The translations under genes were made by a program, and so were the position numbers. Of a DNA stretch of 64,000 bases, positions 1 to 7,782 are shown piece by piece. The stretch lies in NCBI GenBank assembly GCA_019694875.1, contig JAIBBC010000001.1, forward strand, positions 806,001 to 870,000. Reading direction: 5' to 3'. Positions within the stretch are counted from its first letter, which is position 1; each line of letters begins with the position of its first letter. A model generated the notes under the pieces. The model was not told the origin of the DNA, made no database searches, and saw nothing but the letters and a program-made list of their open reading frames with translations. The DNA comes from Cyclobacteriaceae bacterium (GTDB lineage: Bacteria > Bacteroidota > Bacteroidia > Cytophagales > Cyclobacteriaceae).

Positions 1-504
1 TGATAAAATGATTTCTGAAACCCCTCCGTGATCAAACCAGGAAACGAACTCAAACGAAAAAACCGTAATCAAAAATGAAAAAATCAGGAACGATATGTAT
101 ACAAAACGTTCTTTCCGGAAGGAGAACATCAACAGTACCATGGTTGATGAAACGATCCCGAACATAGGATGCAAAAAATATCCATACACGGAAGCATCAC
201 GCCAGATTGGGAAGCCCGTGATGAGTACTGTCCAGCTCACAAAAAAAATCAGGCGTGCGGTAAAGAAGTATCGAAAATGGTTTAATACAATGCCACCCAA
301 TGCAACGATAAACAGTACAATGGGAATGGCCGCCCTGAACACATGAATGCCTTTCGTTAAATAATCTTCCGCTTTCATACCCAGAATAATTAGCAGAATG
401 AGGGATATGATCGTGAAGACAATGTTCGATGAAATTACGCGGGAACGTAAATCCGGATCGAGCGAGTCGTCAACGCCAGCATGAAAAAGATTCTTTACTT
501 TCAC
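1..504 (-). CDS. Multi-pass membrane protein, N-terminal part (runs off window)
   Basis: This is an open minus-strand frame of 168 codons with no stop before the window edge, so only the N-terminus is visible. The start is taken as GTG at 504-502, giving M-K-V-K-N-L-F-H-A-G-V-D-D-S-L-D-P-D. There is no ATG further upstream in this frame. About five hydrophobic segments follow, near residues 24-41, 50-71, 76-98, 104-124 and 130-150, with short charged loops between. The short N-terminus ending in S-L-D-P followed by evenly spaced membrane helices resembles the sensor part of Cytophagales membrane histidine kinases or cyclases. That is inference, because the output domain lies outside the window. 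It is divergent from the TraB-like gene at 640, with a short palindrome between them. Confidence 0.55.
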   Translation of the reverse strand, partial: MKVKNLFHAGVDDSLDPDLRSRVISSNIVFTIISLILLIILGMKAEDYLTKGIHVFRAAIPIVLFIVALGGIVLNHFRYFFTARLIFFVSWTVLITGFPIWRDASVYGYFLHPMFGIVSSTMVLLMFSFRKERFVYISFLIFSFLITVFSFEFVSWFDHGGVSEIILS

Positions 505-610
505 CTCGGTGGGGTCAGGGTGTTTAAAACGGGGGGCAAAAATCAGTAAAGCAGGCAACAATAAGAAATCGTGTAAATGATTATTTAGCTTTCTGTAATT
601 CTGACTATCA

Positions 611-623
611 ATTGGTTACCAAT
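611..623. promoter_or_regulatory. 13-base palindrome between divergent genes
   Basis: ATTGGT-T-ACCAAT is a perfect inverted repeat with a one-base centre. It lies 16 bases before the ATG at 640 and about 107 bases from the start of the divergent membrane gene. Its size and symmetry would suit a dimeric regulator. No regulator is encoded next to it, so an operator role is only a suggestion. Confidence 0.25.
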
Positions 624-639
624 AAACAAAACGTGTTTT

Positions 640-1550
640 ATGAAAATGATTCTAAGAAATTCGGGACTCTTACTTCTTGTTGCAATTATATTCGTTTCAG
701 GAGGAGTTCACGCGCAGAAAAAAAATTCCGAAAAAAGTTTACTCTGGAAGATTTCCGGTAACGGATTGAAACAACCTTCGTATCTCTTTGGCACCTATCA
801 TTTGTTAGGCGATAAATTTTTATCACAAGTGCCCGAAGTTCAGCAACCGTTTGCGGAGCAAAGGGTGTTGTGGTTGAACTTGTGCTTGATTCATCCCGGT
901 TGATGAATGTAATGATGCAGTATGCCATTATGCAAAACAACAAGTTGTCGTCATTGTTGTCACCAGCTGATTTTCATTTAGTTGATTCAGTGTTCCGGGA
1001 AATTTCGGGTTATGAGTTAAAAACGTTCGACATGTTCAAACCTGCACAAGTATCGATGATGCTGATGTTAATACAGGCCCAAAAAGTAAATAGCTCTGAA
1101 TTACAAAAGTATTCCGGCACAGCACTGGATATTCACTTTGCCAACGTGGCAAAAAAGAACGGCACTTCGGTAACAGCCCTTGAAACGATGGAGCAACAGT
1201 TCGATATGCTTTTCAATCATTTTACGGTTGAAGAACAAGCCAAACAACTGGTGGAAATGGTGAAACAACACGACACCGCAGGCAAGTTTTCTACTGAGAT
1301 GACAACGGTTTACTTTGACAAAGATGTGATGAGACTTGGAGAACTGATCGATTCATATCCCGCTGAACTGACCGGCAACATGGATTATATGCTCAAGGAC
1401 CGAAATGTTAACTGGATGAAAGTTCTTCCTGATTTAATGAAAACCGGGTCACAGTTTATTGCCGTTGGTGCAGGCCATTTGCCGGGTGAAAACGGATTGA
1501 TCTCGTTGTTGAGAAAACAGGGTTATAAAGTGACGGCTGTAACAAAATGA
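640..1550 (+). pseudogene. TraB/GumN family secreted protein, frameshifted
   Basis: Two overlapping frames together make one TraB/GumN-type protein of about 300 residues. The first (from ATG 640) gives a signal peptide ending V-H-A-Q and the family motif Y-L-F-G-T-Y-H, then runs out of frame to a stop at 903. The second carries on from about 858-870 with G-V-V-V-E-L-V-L-D, the expected next conserved strand. It ends with the C-terminal motif G-A-G-H-L-P-G-E-N-G followed by L-L-R-K-Q-G-Y. Joining the frames needs one added base (or two removed) between roughly 850 and 870, next to a short purine run. Everything on both sides of the break looks intact, so either the gene is newly inactivated or there is a one-base sequence error. 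The stop overlaps the ATG of the next gene (ATGA). Confidence 0.8.
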
Positions 1551-2077
1551 AAAAATTAAAGCTCGAAGAACTGGGCCGGATTTCGGTTGAAGAATTTAAA
1601 GAAGCAGAAAAGTTACCCGTGTGCATCGTGCTGGATAATGTTCGCAGCTTACATAATGTCGGGTCGGCCTTCCGCACGGCCGATGCATTCCGGGTTGAAA
1701 AAATTATTCTCACGGGTATCACCGGCACACCCCCGCACCGTGAAATTCAGAAATCAGCTTTAGGTGCAACCGAATCGGTGGCGTGGGAGTATTTCGAAAG
1801 TGCTTCGGAGGCGGTTAAAAATCTCAAAGCAGAGGGTTACGAAGTTCTTATCATTGAACAAACAACCGGCAGTATCCCGGTTCATGAATTTGTACCGGCC
1901 TTAGAGAAAAAATACTGCCTGGTGTTCGGCAACGAAGTAGACGGTGTGAGCGATGAAGTGATTGCACTTGGCGACCGCGCACTGGAAATTCCACAGACGG
2001 GAACAAAACATTCATTAAATATTTCAGTTTGCCTCGGAATTGTTACCTGGGAATTATTCCGAAAACTAAAACTTTGA
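1547..2077 (+). CDS. TrmH/SpoU family RNA 2'-O-methyltransferase
   Basis: This 176-residue protein is a SPOUT-class methyltransferase that uses S-adenosylmethionine to methylate a ribose 2'-hydroxyl in tRNA or rRNA. The three SpoU motifs are visible: L-D-N-V-R-S-L-H-N-V-G-S-A-F-R-T near residues 29-44, the L-V-F-G-N-E-x-D-G-V strand near 126-135, and I-P-Q-T-G-T-K-H-S-L-N-I-S-V in the C-terminal third, which forms the knotted cofactor pocket. There is no extra N-terminal RNA-binding domain, so it is a minimal family member and the exact target nucleotide cannot be read from sequence. The ATG overlaps the stop of the TraB-like gene by four bases, implying co-transcription and coupled translation. 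Confidence 0.9.
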   Translation: MKKLKLEELGRISVEEFKEAEKLPVCIVLDNVRSLHNVGSAFRTADAFRVEKIILTGITGTPPHREIQKSALGATESVAWEYFESASEAVKNLKAEGYEVLIIEQTTGSIPVHEFVPALEKKYCLVFGNEVDGVSDEVIALGDRALEIPQTGTKHSLNISVCLGIVTWELFRKLKL

Positions 2078-2082
2078 AAACC

Positions 2083-2265
2083 GTGGAAACAAAGAAGAAA
2101 GTAAATCCGATGGGGCCCGCGATTGCGATCGGCATTGCCATCGGCACAGCATTAGGTATCGCATTTCATAATCTGGCACTGGGGATCGGGATTGGTGTAG
2201 CCATTGGCACGGCAATGGGTGCGGGAATGTATCAGAAAAACAGAAATGAAGGCGGATCGAAATAA
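2083..2265 (+). CDS. Small glycine-zipper membrane protein
   Basis: A protein of about 60 residues made almost entirely of glycine/alanine/isoleucine repeats (G-I-A-I-G-T-A-L-G-I-A, G-I-G-I-G-V-A-I-G-T), which suit one tight helical hairpin or paired membrane helices. A short positive tail follows. I place the start at GTG 2083, just behind the methyltransferase stop. TTG 2074, overlapping that stop, and ATG 2110 are alternatives, and no ribosome-binding site decides between them. Similar short glycine-zipper proteins are common in Bacteroidota and have no assigned function. Confidence 0.6.
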   Translation: METKKKVNPMGPAIAIGIAIGTALGIAFHNLALGIGIGVAIGTAMGAGMYQKNRNEGGSK

Positions 2266-2280
2266 ACGCCCGCCTTCATT
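2245..2280. terminator. Convergent terminator hairpin overlapping a stop codon
   Basis: An 11-base-pair perfect stem, AATGAAGGCGG (2245-2255) with CCGCCTTCATT (2270-2280), and a 14-base loop. The loop holds the TAA of the small membrane protein. AT-rich sequence lies on the plus-strand downstream side. It sits between two convergent genes and probably ends transcription from the left-hand operon. Confidence 0.7.
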
Positions 2281-2291
2281 ATATATAATAA

Positions 2292-3158
2292 TTATTTCTT
2301 GGTTGTTTCCATCGGCAGGTTCTCCAGTCTGCTCCACTCCTGCATAGACCCATCATATAGCTTCATGCTGTAGCCGAGTTCTCTTCCCGCGAGATACACC
2401 ACGCTGGCAGTTTGTCCGATAAAACAATACGCAACAAGTTCTTTGTCTTTTGACGCAACAGGCTGAAAGTACTTTTCCAGTTCTGCATCCGCTTTCAGCA
2501 TATTGCTGGCATCCGTCAGCTCGGTATAGGGAATGTTGCCTGCTCCTGCAATGTGTCCGTCACGCGGATTTCCGGTTGGCTCACCATCGTAAAACCGTTG
2601 CAAGCGCGCGTCCACAACTTTTGCGTTGTCCGACTTCAGCGTTTTTAAAACATACTCTTTATCAACCAGCAGATTTCCTGCAGTCAGCTTCACGTTACCT
2701 TTTTTCACAGCCGGAACTTCAGCATTGGTTGCAAAGCCGTCCTTCTTCCATGCATCCATCCCTCCGTTCAGCATCGATACCTTTCCTCCTAAACCAAAAT
2801 GCTCAAGCGTCAGGAACATCCGTGCCGCAGCAGGCAATTCGTTTCTTACATAATAAATAACAATGTGCGAATCATTGTTGATTCCAAATCCCCTGACAAC
2901 CTCGGTTGCCTTTTTAATATCGGGTGCGTTGTAGCTGCCGTAAGGTGAATTGGGTGCCAGCGATTCGGGCCATAAAAATTGCGCGCCCGGAATGTGCGTT
3001 TGGTCGTACTCGTACTTCATAAAGCTTACCTGAAGCACAACGAGGTTGGGGTCAGACTTATGTTCATTCAGCCATTGGGCCGTTACCAGAACAGGATGCT
3101 GCGCGGATGCTGCGATGGCAGTGAACGCGAAAAAAAGCAGCGTGAAGAGTTTTTTCAT
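2292..3158 (-). CDS. Secreted two-domain rhodanese (sulfurtransferase)
   Basis: This 288-residue protein has a signal peptide ending A-A-S-A-Q and two rhodanese folds. Sulfurtransferases of this type move a sulfane sulfur from thiosulfate or 3-mercaptopyruvate to an acceptor through a cysteine persulfide. The first domain (about 25-140) includes the H-I-P-G-A-Q-F-L motif but lacks the catalytic cysteine, as is usual. The second (about 160-285) has the catalytic loop A-Y-C-F-I-G-Q-T-A-S with Cys245. Export to the periplasm is predicted. It is convergent with the small membrane protein, and a hairpin lies between the two. Confidence 0.85.
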   Translation of the reverse strand: MKKLFTLLFFAFTAIAASAQHPVLVTAQWLNEHKSDPNLVVLQVSFMKYEYDQTHIPGAQFLWPESLAPNSPYGSYNAPDIKKATEVVRGFGINNDSHIVIYYVRNELPAAARMFLTLEHFGLGGKVSMLNGGMDAWKKDGFATNAEVPAVKKGNVKLTAGNLLVDKEYVLKTLKSDNAKVVDARLQRFYDGEPTGNPRDGHIAGAGNIPYTELTDASNMLKADAELEKYFQPVASKDKELVAYCFIGQTASVVYLAGRELGYSMKLYDGSMQEWSRLENLPMETTKK

Positions 3159-3301
3159 AGATGGAGGAGTTTAGACACAAGTTTAACGGATTGGACGGAC
3201 AGCCTGTTGTTAATGAATTCTAAATTGTGCCAACCGGTTATACGGGCGGCAGAGCGGGGCTTGTCTGCGGGTAGGCGGGAACTTTGTATTTTGCCGGTTC
3301 C

Positions 3302-3787
3302 ATGAAAGCAGCGACAATCAACGAAATTAAACGGGAACTCAAATCACTCGATCCGGAAACATTGCAGGAACTGTGCATGCGCCTGGCGAAGTATAAAAAA
3401 GAAAACAAAGAACTGCTTACGTATTTATTGTATGAGGCCGATAACGAGCAATCGTACATCGCAGCCATCAAAGAAGATGTGGATGGTTTGTTTGAAGAAC
3501 TTCCCGCAAACAAGAATCTTTATTACGTTAAGAAAAGTCTGCGCAAGATTTTGCGTTTTGTCAATAAACAGATCAAGTACTCGGGTGTTAAACAAACCGA
3601 GCTGGAGCTTCGTATCTATTTTTGTTCAAAAGTTCGCGAAGCCAACGTTCCCCTGCGGCCCAGTTCAGTCATGTATAACATGTATCAGCAGCAGCTGAAA
3701 AAGATTTACACAATTGTGGTTAAGCTGCCGGACGACCTGCAAATGGATTATCAACGCGAGATTGAGGCGATTGATATCACCTCATAA
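3302..3787 (+). CDS. Conserved hypothetical protein
   Basis: A soluble protein of 161 residues, rich in Lys, Glu and Leu, that looks helical throughout. It has a hydrophilic N-terminal half around E-L-C-M-R-L-A-K-Y-K-K-E-N-K-E and a more basic central stretch. I have seen similar proteins as unnamed Bacteroidota entries and know no function. I use the ATG at 3302, since the frame continues upstream only through sequence that looks like a promoter (TATTTTG near 3287). Its last six bases overlap the end of the convergent DUF5916 gene. Confidence 0.75.
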   Translation: MKAATINEIKRELKSLDPETLQELCMRLAKYKKENKELLTYLLYEADNEQSYIAAIKEDVDGLFEELPANKNLYYVKKSLRKILRFVNKQIKYSGVKQTELELRIYFCSKVREANVPLRPSSVMYNMYQQQLKKIYTIVVKLPDDLQMDYQREIEAIDITS

Positions 3788-6433
3788 AATAAACCGGTAC
3801 GTATACTTAATCAGGAAGATGCTATGCGCCTGCTGCGGGAAGTTAAAATTCACGCGCGACTTGATTGAACCCGCTTGCGAATCGAACGCACCATCGGCCT
3901 GCTGATTCCATACGAGAAATAGCGTAGAGCCCGGAATGTATTCCCACCGGATAACCATGTTGGAGCGATACTGGCCGAATTTGAAATCAGGCTTGCTGAA
4001 AGAGTAATCCGTTGTGCCGTTACCGTCTTCATCTACGGAATAGCTGTCGCCTGCCAGCGTTGGCGATATGATCGTAAAGCGATCTTCATATTCAGGCGCC
4101 TGGCTGTCGGTTACGTATTTGAAGTTTTTGTATTCTCCGCTCGTTCCGAAAAGCTGCCCGTAATATTGAATGGAAAGATTGGGCGTAACCATGTAGGTAA
4201 GCCGGGCCGAAATGCGCGTGACAATCTGATCGAGCGCACCCATGATGTACCGCGGGTTACCCGCTGCATTGGAAGTTGTTTCAACATACTGAAGCTGTGT
4301 GAAGTTGCTCCACAGGCTGGGCGAAAGTGAAATATTGAGCGCGTTAGCCGGACGATAAATCAGCGACAACTCTGCGCCTGCATTGCAGGTGTATTGTTTA
4401 AATCCTTCAACCCATTCGCTGTATAATTCAAAACTTAATTTTTTCCGCGAGTCAGACTCAACATAGAGAAAATAGTTTGTTTGCCCGGGATAAACCATCT
4501 GCGGGCCTCCGCGCAAATCGGCATTCGAAGCTTCTTTTACCACGTATGTTCCTCCGCCACCAACAGCCCAGAAATTCTTGTACTGCGTGTGTGCATTGAA
4601 GTTGTATTGCTGGCCCAGAATTTTTCCATCAAAATCCCACACCAAACGCTGATTGAAATTATAGCGCTGCGCGCGCATGTTGCGGATAACCCGGAATTTC
4701 CGGTACCCAAACCAGGTCCATTGCGTCATCTTATCCGTTTGCGCGAGAAAGCCGATGTCGTTCAATTCAAGTTGAGGTGACGACCAGTTGAATCCCAGAT
4801 CAAATACAAAATCGCCATTACGTTTTCCGAACATCAGGTTCCCTCCTGTTCCCGTTAAGGATGTTTTTGCAGAATCCACATCGGCATGATAATTATCCGG
4901 TCGCTGGAAATATCGTTCCGATGACGTCTGTGTTGTAAGGATTGCTTCCCTGCTTCCTTTTACATAGCTCATCAATGCTTTTGCACTAACATAGTAGGTA
5001 CGGTCTTTCCAGTTGTGCGTTACGTCCAAGCCTCCGCTGTACGCCTCGGTATGCAACCACTCCAGATTTTTAGAATCAATTTTACGATTGGTTGCCGTAA
5101 ACATTCCTCCAACCAGGGTATTTCCTTTGTTGATGTCCTGCTGGGCTCTCGCAACAAAATAGTTTGTTAGAGGTTCGATGGTTTCCTTATGACGAACTTC
5201 CAGGCTGTCTACTTCGGCTTTCTCTTTTCCGGCAACCGATTCAAGAATACCCCACGAGAAACCATGCTTGTTCTTACCGGTTAATTTGGCTGCACCTAAA
5301 ATAGTAGTTCGCGCATCCGAACGAACGTATTCGTTCACCGCATCGCTCCCGGAACGGTCGGTGTCAACATAACCTTGCGGGCTTCTTCCGATGCGTCTTG
5401 AATAAAAAAGATTGTTGTCGCTGTTTTGCGAGGTTGGAAAATTAAGGGTGTTGTTTCCTTCAATGAAGAATGGCCTGCGTTCCTGGAAAAATAATTCGAA
5501 CGCGGAAAGATTTACCTGCGAGGGGTCGGCCTCAACTTGTCCGAAGTCGGGGTTAACGGTTAAGTCGAGTGTGATGTCGCTGGTGATACCGATCTTCGCA
5601 TCAAGGCCAACGGCTACATCGGAAGATTTTCCTGTCATAAACGGATTGCCTTTCTCCGGTTCGAAGCGTTCCGTTTTTGCAACCACATACGGTTGTATCT
5701 CGAGTTGTTTTTGCGGCCTGATTCCTTTTATCCCATGAAGTTCACCAAACATGTATACCCATCCGTTTGCCGTGGGTGGGATGAACTGCCAGTTCGAACG
5801 TTCCTGGTTTCTGAAAAAATGTCGGGTAAACTGGATGCCCCAAACATGTTCGGGTTTATCGGCAAAGCGCAACTGGCTTAACGGGATTCTGAATTCGGCT
5901 ACCCAGCCCAGGCTGTCGATGCTTGTATCGAGATACCAAATCGGATCCCAGTTCTCGTCCCAGTCACTTCCGTTGTTCGAAACATACTCATCGCCCTTCA
6001 CACCCGACACAGAAGCTGTGAACGAAAATGCTGTTCGCTTGTCGTAGTAACTGTCGATATTGATTTCAATAAAGTCGCCATCGAATCCATCCCTCCGCGA
6101 CATACGTCTAACAATCTTTGAAGGATCGGGGTCGAAGCAACGCGCCAGCACATACAGATTTTTCGCATCGTATAGAATTTTGAAAACTGTTTGAGCGGAA
6201 GGTGCGGCTCCGGCATCCGGCTGAAGCTGACGGAAGTCGTTACCTCCCCATTGCACCTGCTCCCACGCAGGATCGTTTCCGATGCCATCGATTTTTGGCG
6301 GCTCGCCTTCTACGTGTGCAGTTGTATAGACTTTGGTGGAATCCAGTCGGGTTTTTAATGAATCGGTTTGCGCTTCTGCGTCAAAAACGTAGCAGCAGCC
6401 GATCAGGCAAGGGATGAGGCTCAGGCGTTTCAT
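3782..6433 (-). CDS. DUF5916 outer-membrane protein with CBM9-like N-terminus
   Basis: An 883-residue protein starting M-K-R-L-S-L-I-P. A frame extension six codons upstream would need a TTG, so the ATG at 6433 is preferred. After a signal peptide comes a carbohydrate-binding-module-9-like domain (about 40-220: P-K-I-D-G-I-G-N-D-P-A-W, D-G-D-F-I-E-I-N-I-D). DUF5916 follows, with the conserved F-F-Q-E-R-R-P-F-F-I-E-G-N and F-Y-S-R-R-I-G-R-S-P motifs (near 320-355). The C-terminal part alternates aromatic and polar residues and ends in Y-R-F-I-L, as outer-membrane beta-barrels do. Family members are thought to sit in the outer membrane. The substrate is unknown. Confidence 0.85.
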   Translation of the reverse strand: MKRLSLIPCLIGCCYVFDAEAQTDSLKTRLDSTKVYTTAHVEGEPPKIDGIGNDPAWEQVQWGGNDFRQLQPDAGAAPSAQTVFKILYDAKNLYVLARCFDPDPSKIVRRMSRRDGFDGDFIEINIDSYYDKRTAFSFTASVSGVKGDEYVSNNGSDWDENWDPIWYLDTSIDSLGWVAEFRIPLSQLRFADKPEHVWGIQFTRHFFRNQERSNWQFIPPTANGWVYMFGELHGIKGIRPQKQLEIQPYVVAKTERFEPEKGNPFMTGKSSDVAVGLDAKIGITSDITLDLTVNPDFGQVEADPSQVNLSAFELFFQERRPFFIEGNNTLNFPTSQNSDNNLFYSRRIGRSPQGYVDTDRSGSDAVNEYVRSDARTTILGAAKLTGKNKHGFSWGILESVAGKEKAEVDSLEVRHKETIEPLTNYFVARAQQDINKGNTLVGGMFTATNRKIDSKNLEWLHTEAYSGGLDVTHNWKDRTYYVSAKALMSYVKGSREAILTTQTSSERYFQRPDNYHADVDSAKTSLTGTGGNLMFGKRNGDFVFDLGFNWSSPQLELNDIGFLAQTDKMTQWTWFGYRKFRVIRNMRAQRYNFNQRLVWDFDGKILGQQYNFNAHTQYKNFWAVGGGGTYVVKEASNADLRGGPQMVYPGQTNYFLYVESDSRKKLSFELYSEWVEGFKQYTCNAGAELSLIYRPANALNISLSPSLWSNFTQLQYVETTSNAAGNPRYIMGALDQIVTRISARLTYMVTPNLSIQYYGQLFGTSGEYKNFKYVTDSQAPEYEDRFTIISPTLAGDSYSVDEDGNGTTDYSFSKPDFKFGQYRSNMVIRWEYIPGSTLFLVWNQQADGAFDSQAGSIKSRVNFNFPQQAHSIFLIKYTYRFIL

Positions 6434-6535
6434 ACGATTGACTTGCGTCAATACTTGGGGTTTTGAGACTGGTTACGGGCTGACGAAAATAAGGATGCCG
6501 ATACTACACGAACGGCAGGATTTCCTTGACGTACT

Positions 6536-7246
6536 TTAATTCTGGCCGAAAACTTTCTTCAGCAGGTCGGTTGTGCGGGCAGCCGGGTTTTTCCGGATGT
6601 TCTTCTCCTCTTTTGCGATCATCACAAACAGTCCGTCAGTTGCCTTGTCAGTAGCATAGGTGTCGAGATCGGGATTCACCTTCTTAACCAGGGGCACCTT
6701 GTTGTAGGCGGTAATCAGGTCTTTGTAATATTTCGTGGCGTTAACTTTATCCAGCGAAGCTTTGATAATCGGCCTGAATTTTTCTTTCAGCTGGGAAGAG
6801 GTTGTTTTATTCAGGTATTGAGTAGCCGCATTGTCTTCACCTTTCAGGATCGACCAGGCATCTTCAATGGTCATTTGTTTGATGGCATCAACAAAAATTG
6901 GCTTCGCCTCCTTTGCAGCATCTTCCGCTGCGCGGTTTAATGACAAAACAAACTCATCGACTTGTTTGTCCATTCCCATTTTCCGGAGGGTGGATTCTAC
7001 CTGTTTCACTTCGGGCGGGAACGGAATTTTTATTTCAGGATTTTTAAAATAACCATCGGCTTTCGAAACTTCATCAGTTCCTTTCGAAGTGCCTTTGGTA
7101 AGAGCTTCTTTCAATCCTGAAGCTACTTCTTTGGCGGACGGCTTTCCGCCAGTGACTTTATTCTTAAGTTTATTCAGATCAATCTGGGCAACAGCGGCAG
7201 TTGAAAGGAAAACTGTAAACAGTAAAACTGTGTATTTCATTGGCAT
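6536..7246 (-). CDS. DUF4197 family exported protein
   Basis: A 236-residue protein with a signal peptide ending A-A-V-A-Q. The rest matches the DUF4197 pattern: repeated V-A-S-G-L-K-E-A-L near the N-terminus, I-P-F-P-P-E-V, an amphipathic central part, and a C-terminal L-F-V-M-I-A-K-E-E-K-N-I-R-x-N-P-A-A-R-T-T-D-L-L-K-K-V-F. The family has no known activity and is predicted periplasmic and mostly helical. Two in-frame ATGs lie six bases apart (7246 and 7240) and either could be used. Confidence 0.85.
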   Translation of the reverse strand: MPMKYTVLLFTVFLSTAAVAQIDLNKLKNKVTGGKPSAKEVASGLKEALTKGTSKGTDEVSKADGYFKNPEIKIPFPPEVKQVESTLRKMGMDKQVDEFVLSLNRAAEDAAKEAKPIFVDAIKQMTIEDAWSILKGEDNAATQYLNKTTSSQLKEKFRPIIKASLDKVNATKYYKDLITAYNKVPLVKKVNPDLDTYATDKATDGLFVMIAKEEKNIRKNPAARTTDLLKKVFGQN

Positions 7247-7291
7247 CGGGGTAGGGTACCTGCTAAACGCTGGCGCGGCAAATAAAATATA

Positions 7292-7723
7292 TTACTGCCT
7301 GACTTTCGAGCGTTTTTTCTTTTGACCGAAGTTTTCGTCAATCATTTCAGCCTCAAATAACAAAACCCGAATCTGCTCATCCTGAATTTCTGCCAATGAG
7401 TTAATGTACATGCAATACACCTGCTTTCGTCCTTCGGCTTTCAGAACACCATCGGCATTACTCATAAGGTTGCCCTGGCAGAATCCTAACGTTACCAGCT
7501 TGCCGATGTTTGGTTTGGGTTTTTTACCCCATTGAAAGGATGAAGGCCAGATAAAACAGATCATCCGGTGACGCGTGTAAAATGGAACACCCAAACCGTA
7601 ATAACCTTTCTCTTCGGCCTTCGGAAGACATTCCAGAATCAGCGCACGCAACCGCCTTACGATCGCCTGCTCGGCTTTCGGCAGCGAAAGAATTGCTTCG
7701 TCAACGGTGCGGCCTTTTTTCAC
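7292..7723 (-). CDS. DUF1801 domain protein
   Basis: A soluble 143-residue protein of the DUF1801 (YdhG-like) fold. The N-terminal half has L-P-K-A-E-Q-A-I-V-R-R-L-R and E-K-G-Y-Y-G-L-G-V-P-F-Y, the latter matching the family's typical aromatic patch. The middle has F-Q-W-G-K-K and L-G-F-C-Q-G-N-L. The tail is strongly basic (K-K-K-R-S-K-V-R-Q). The function of the family is not established. It lies between DUF4197 and a permease gene on the same strand, with short gaps, so a shared transcript is possible. Confidence 0.75.
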   Translation of the reverse strand: MKKGRTVDEAILSLPKAEQAIVRRLRALILECLPKAEEKGYYGLGVPFYTRHRMICFIWPSSFQWGKKPKPNIGKLVTLGFCQGNLMSNADGVLKAEGRKQVYCMYINSLAEIQDEQIRVLLFEAEMIDENFGQKKKRSKVRQ

Positions 7724-7782
7724 AAGTTGTTTTTACAACAAGATAAAATGCGCAAGTGACAGCGTTATGGCAGCAGCAAAAT

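Noticed and set aside
95-346. Plus-strand frame of 83 residues near the left edge
   Set aside because: It lies opposite the open membrane-protein frame on the minus strand, which has convincing helices and extends past the edge; the plus-strand frame has no motif or signal.
870-1550. Second TraB/GumN frame as a separate gene starting at GTG 870
   Set aside because: It starts in the middle of the family domain without the G-T-Y-H motif or signal peptide, and the frame before it supplies those; one broken gene explains both better.
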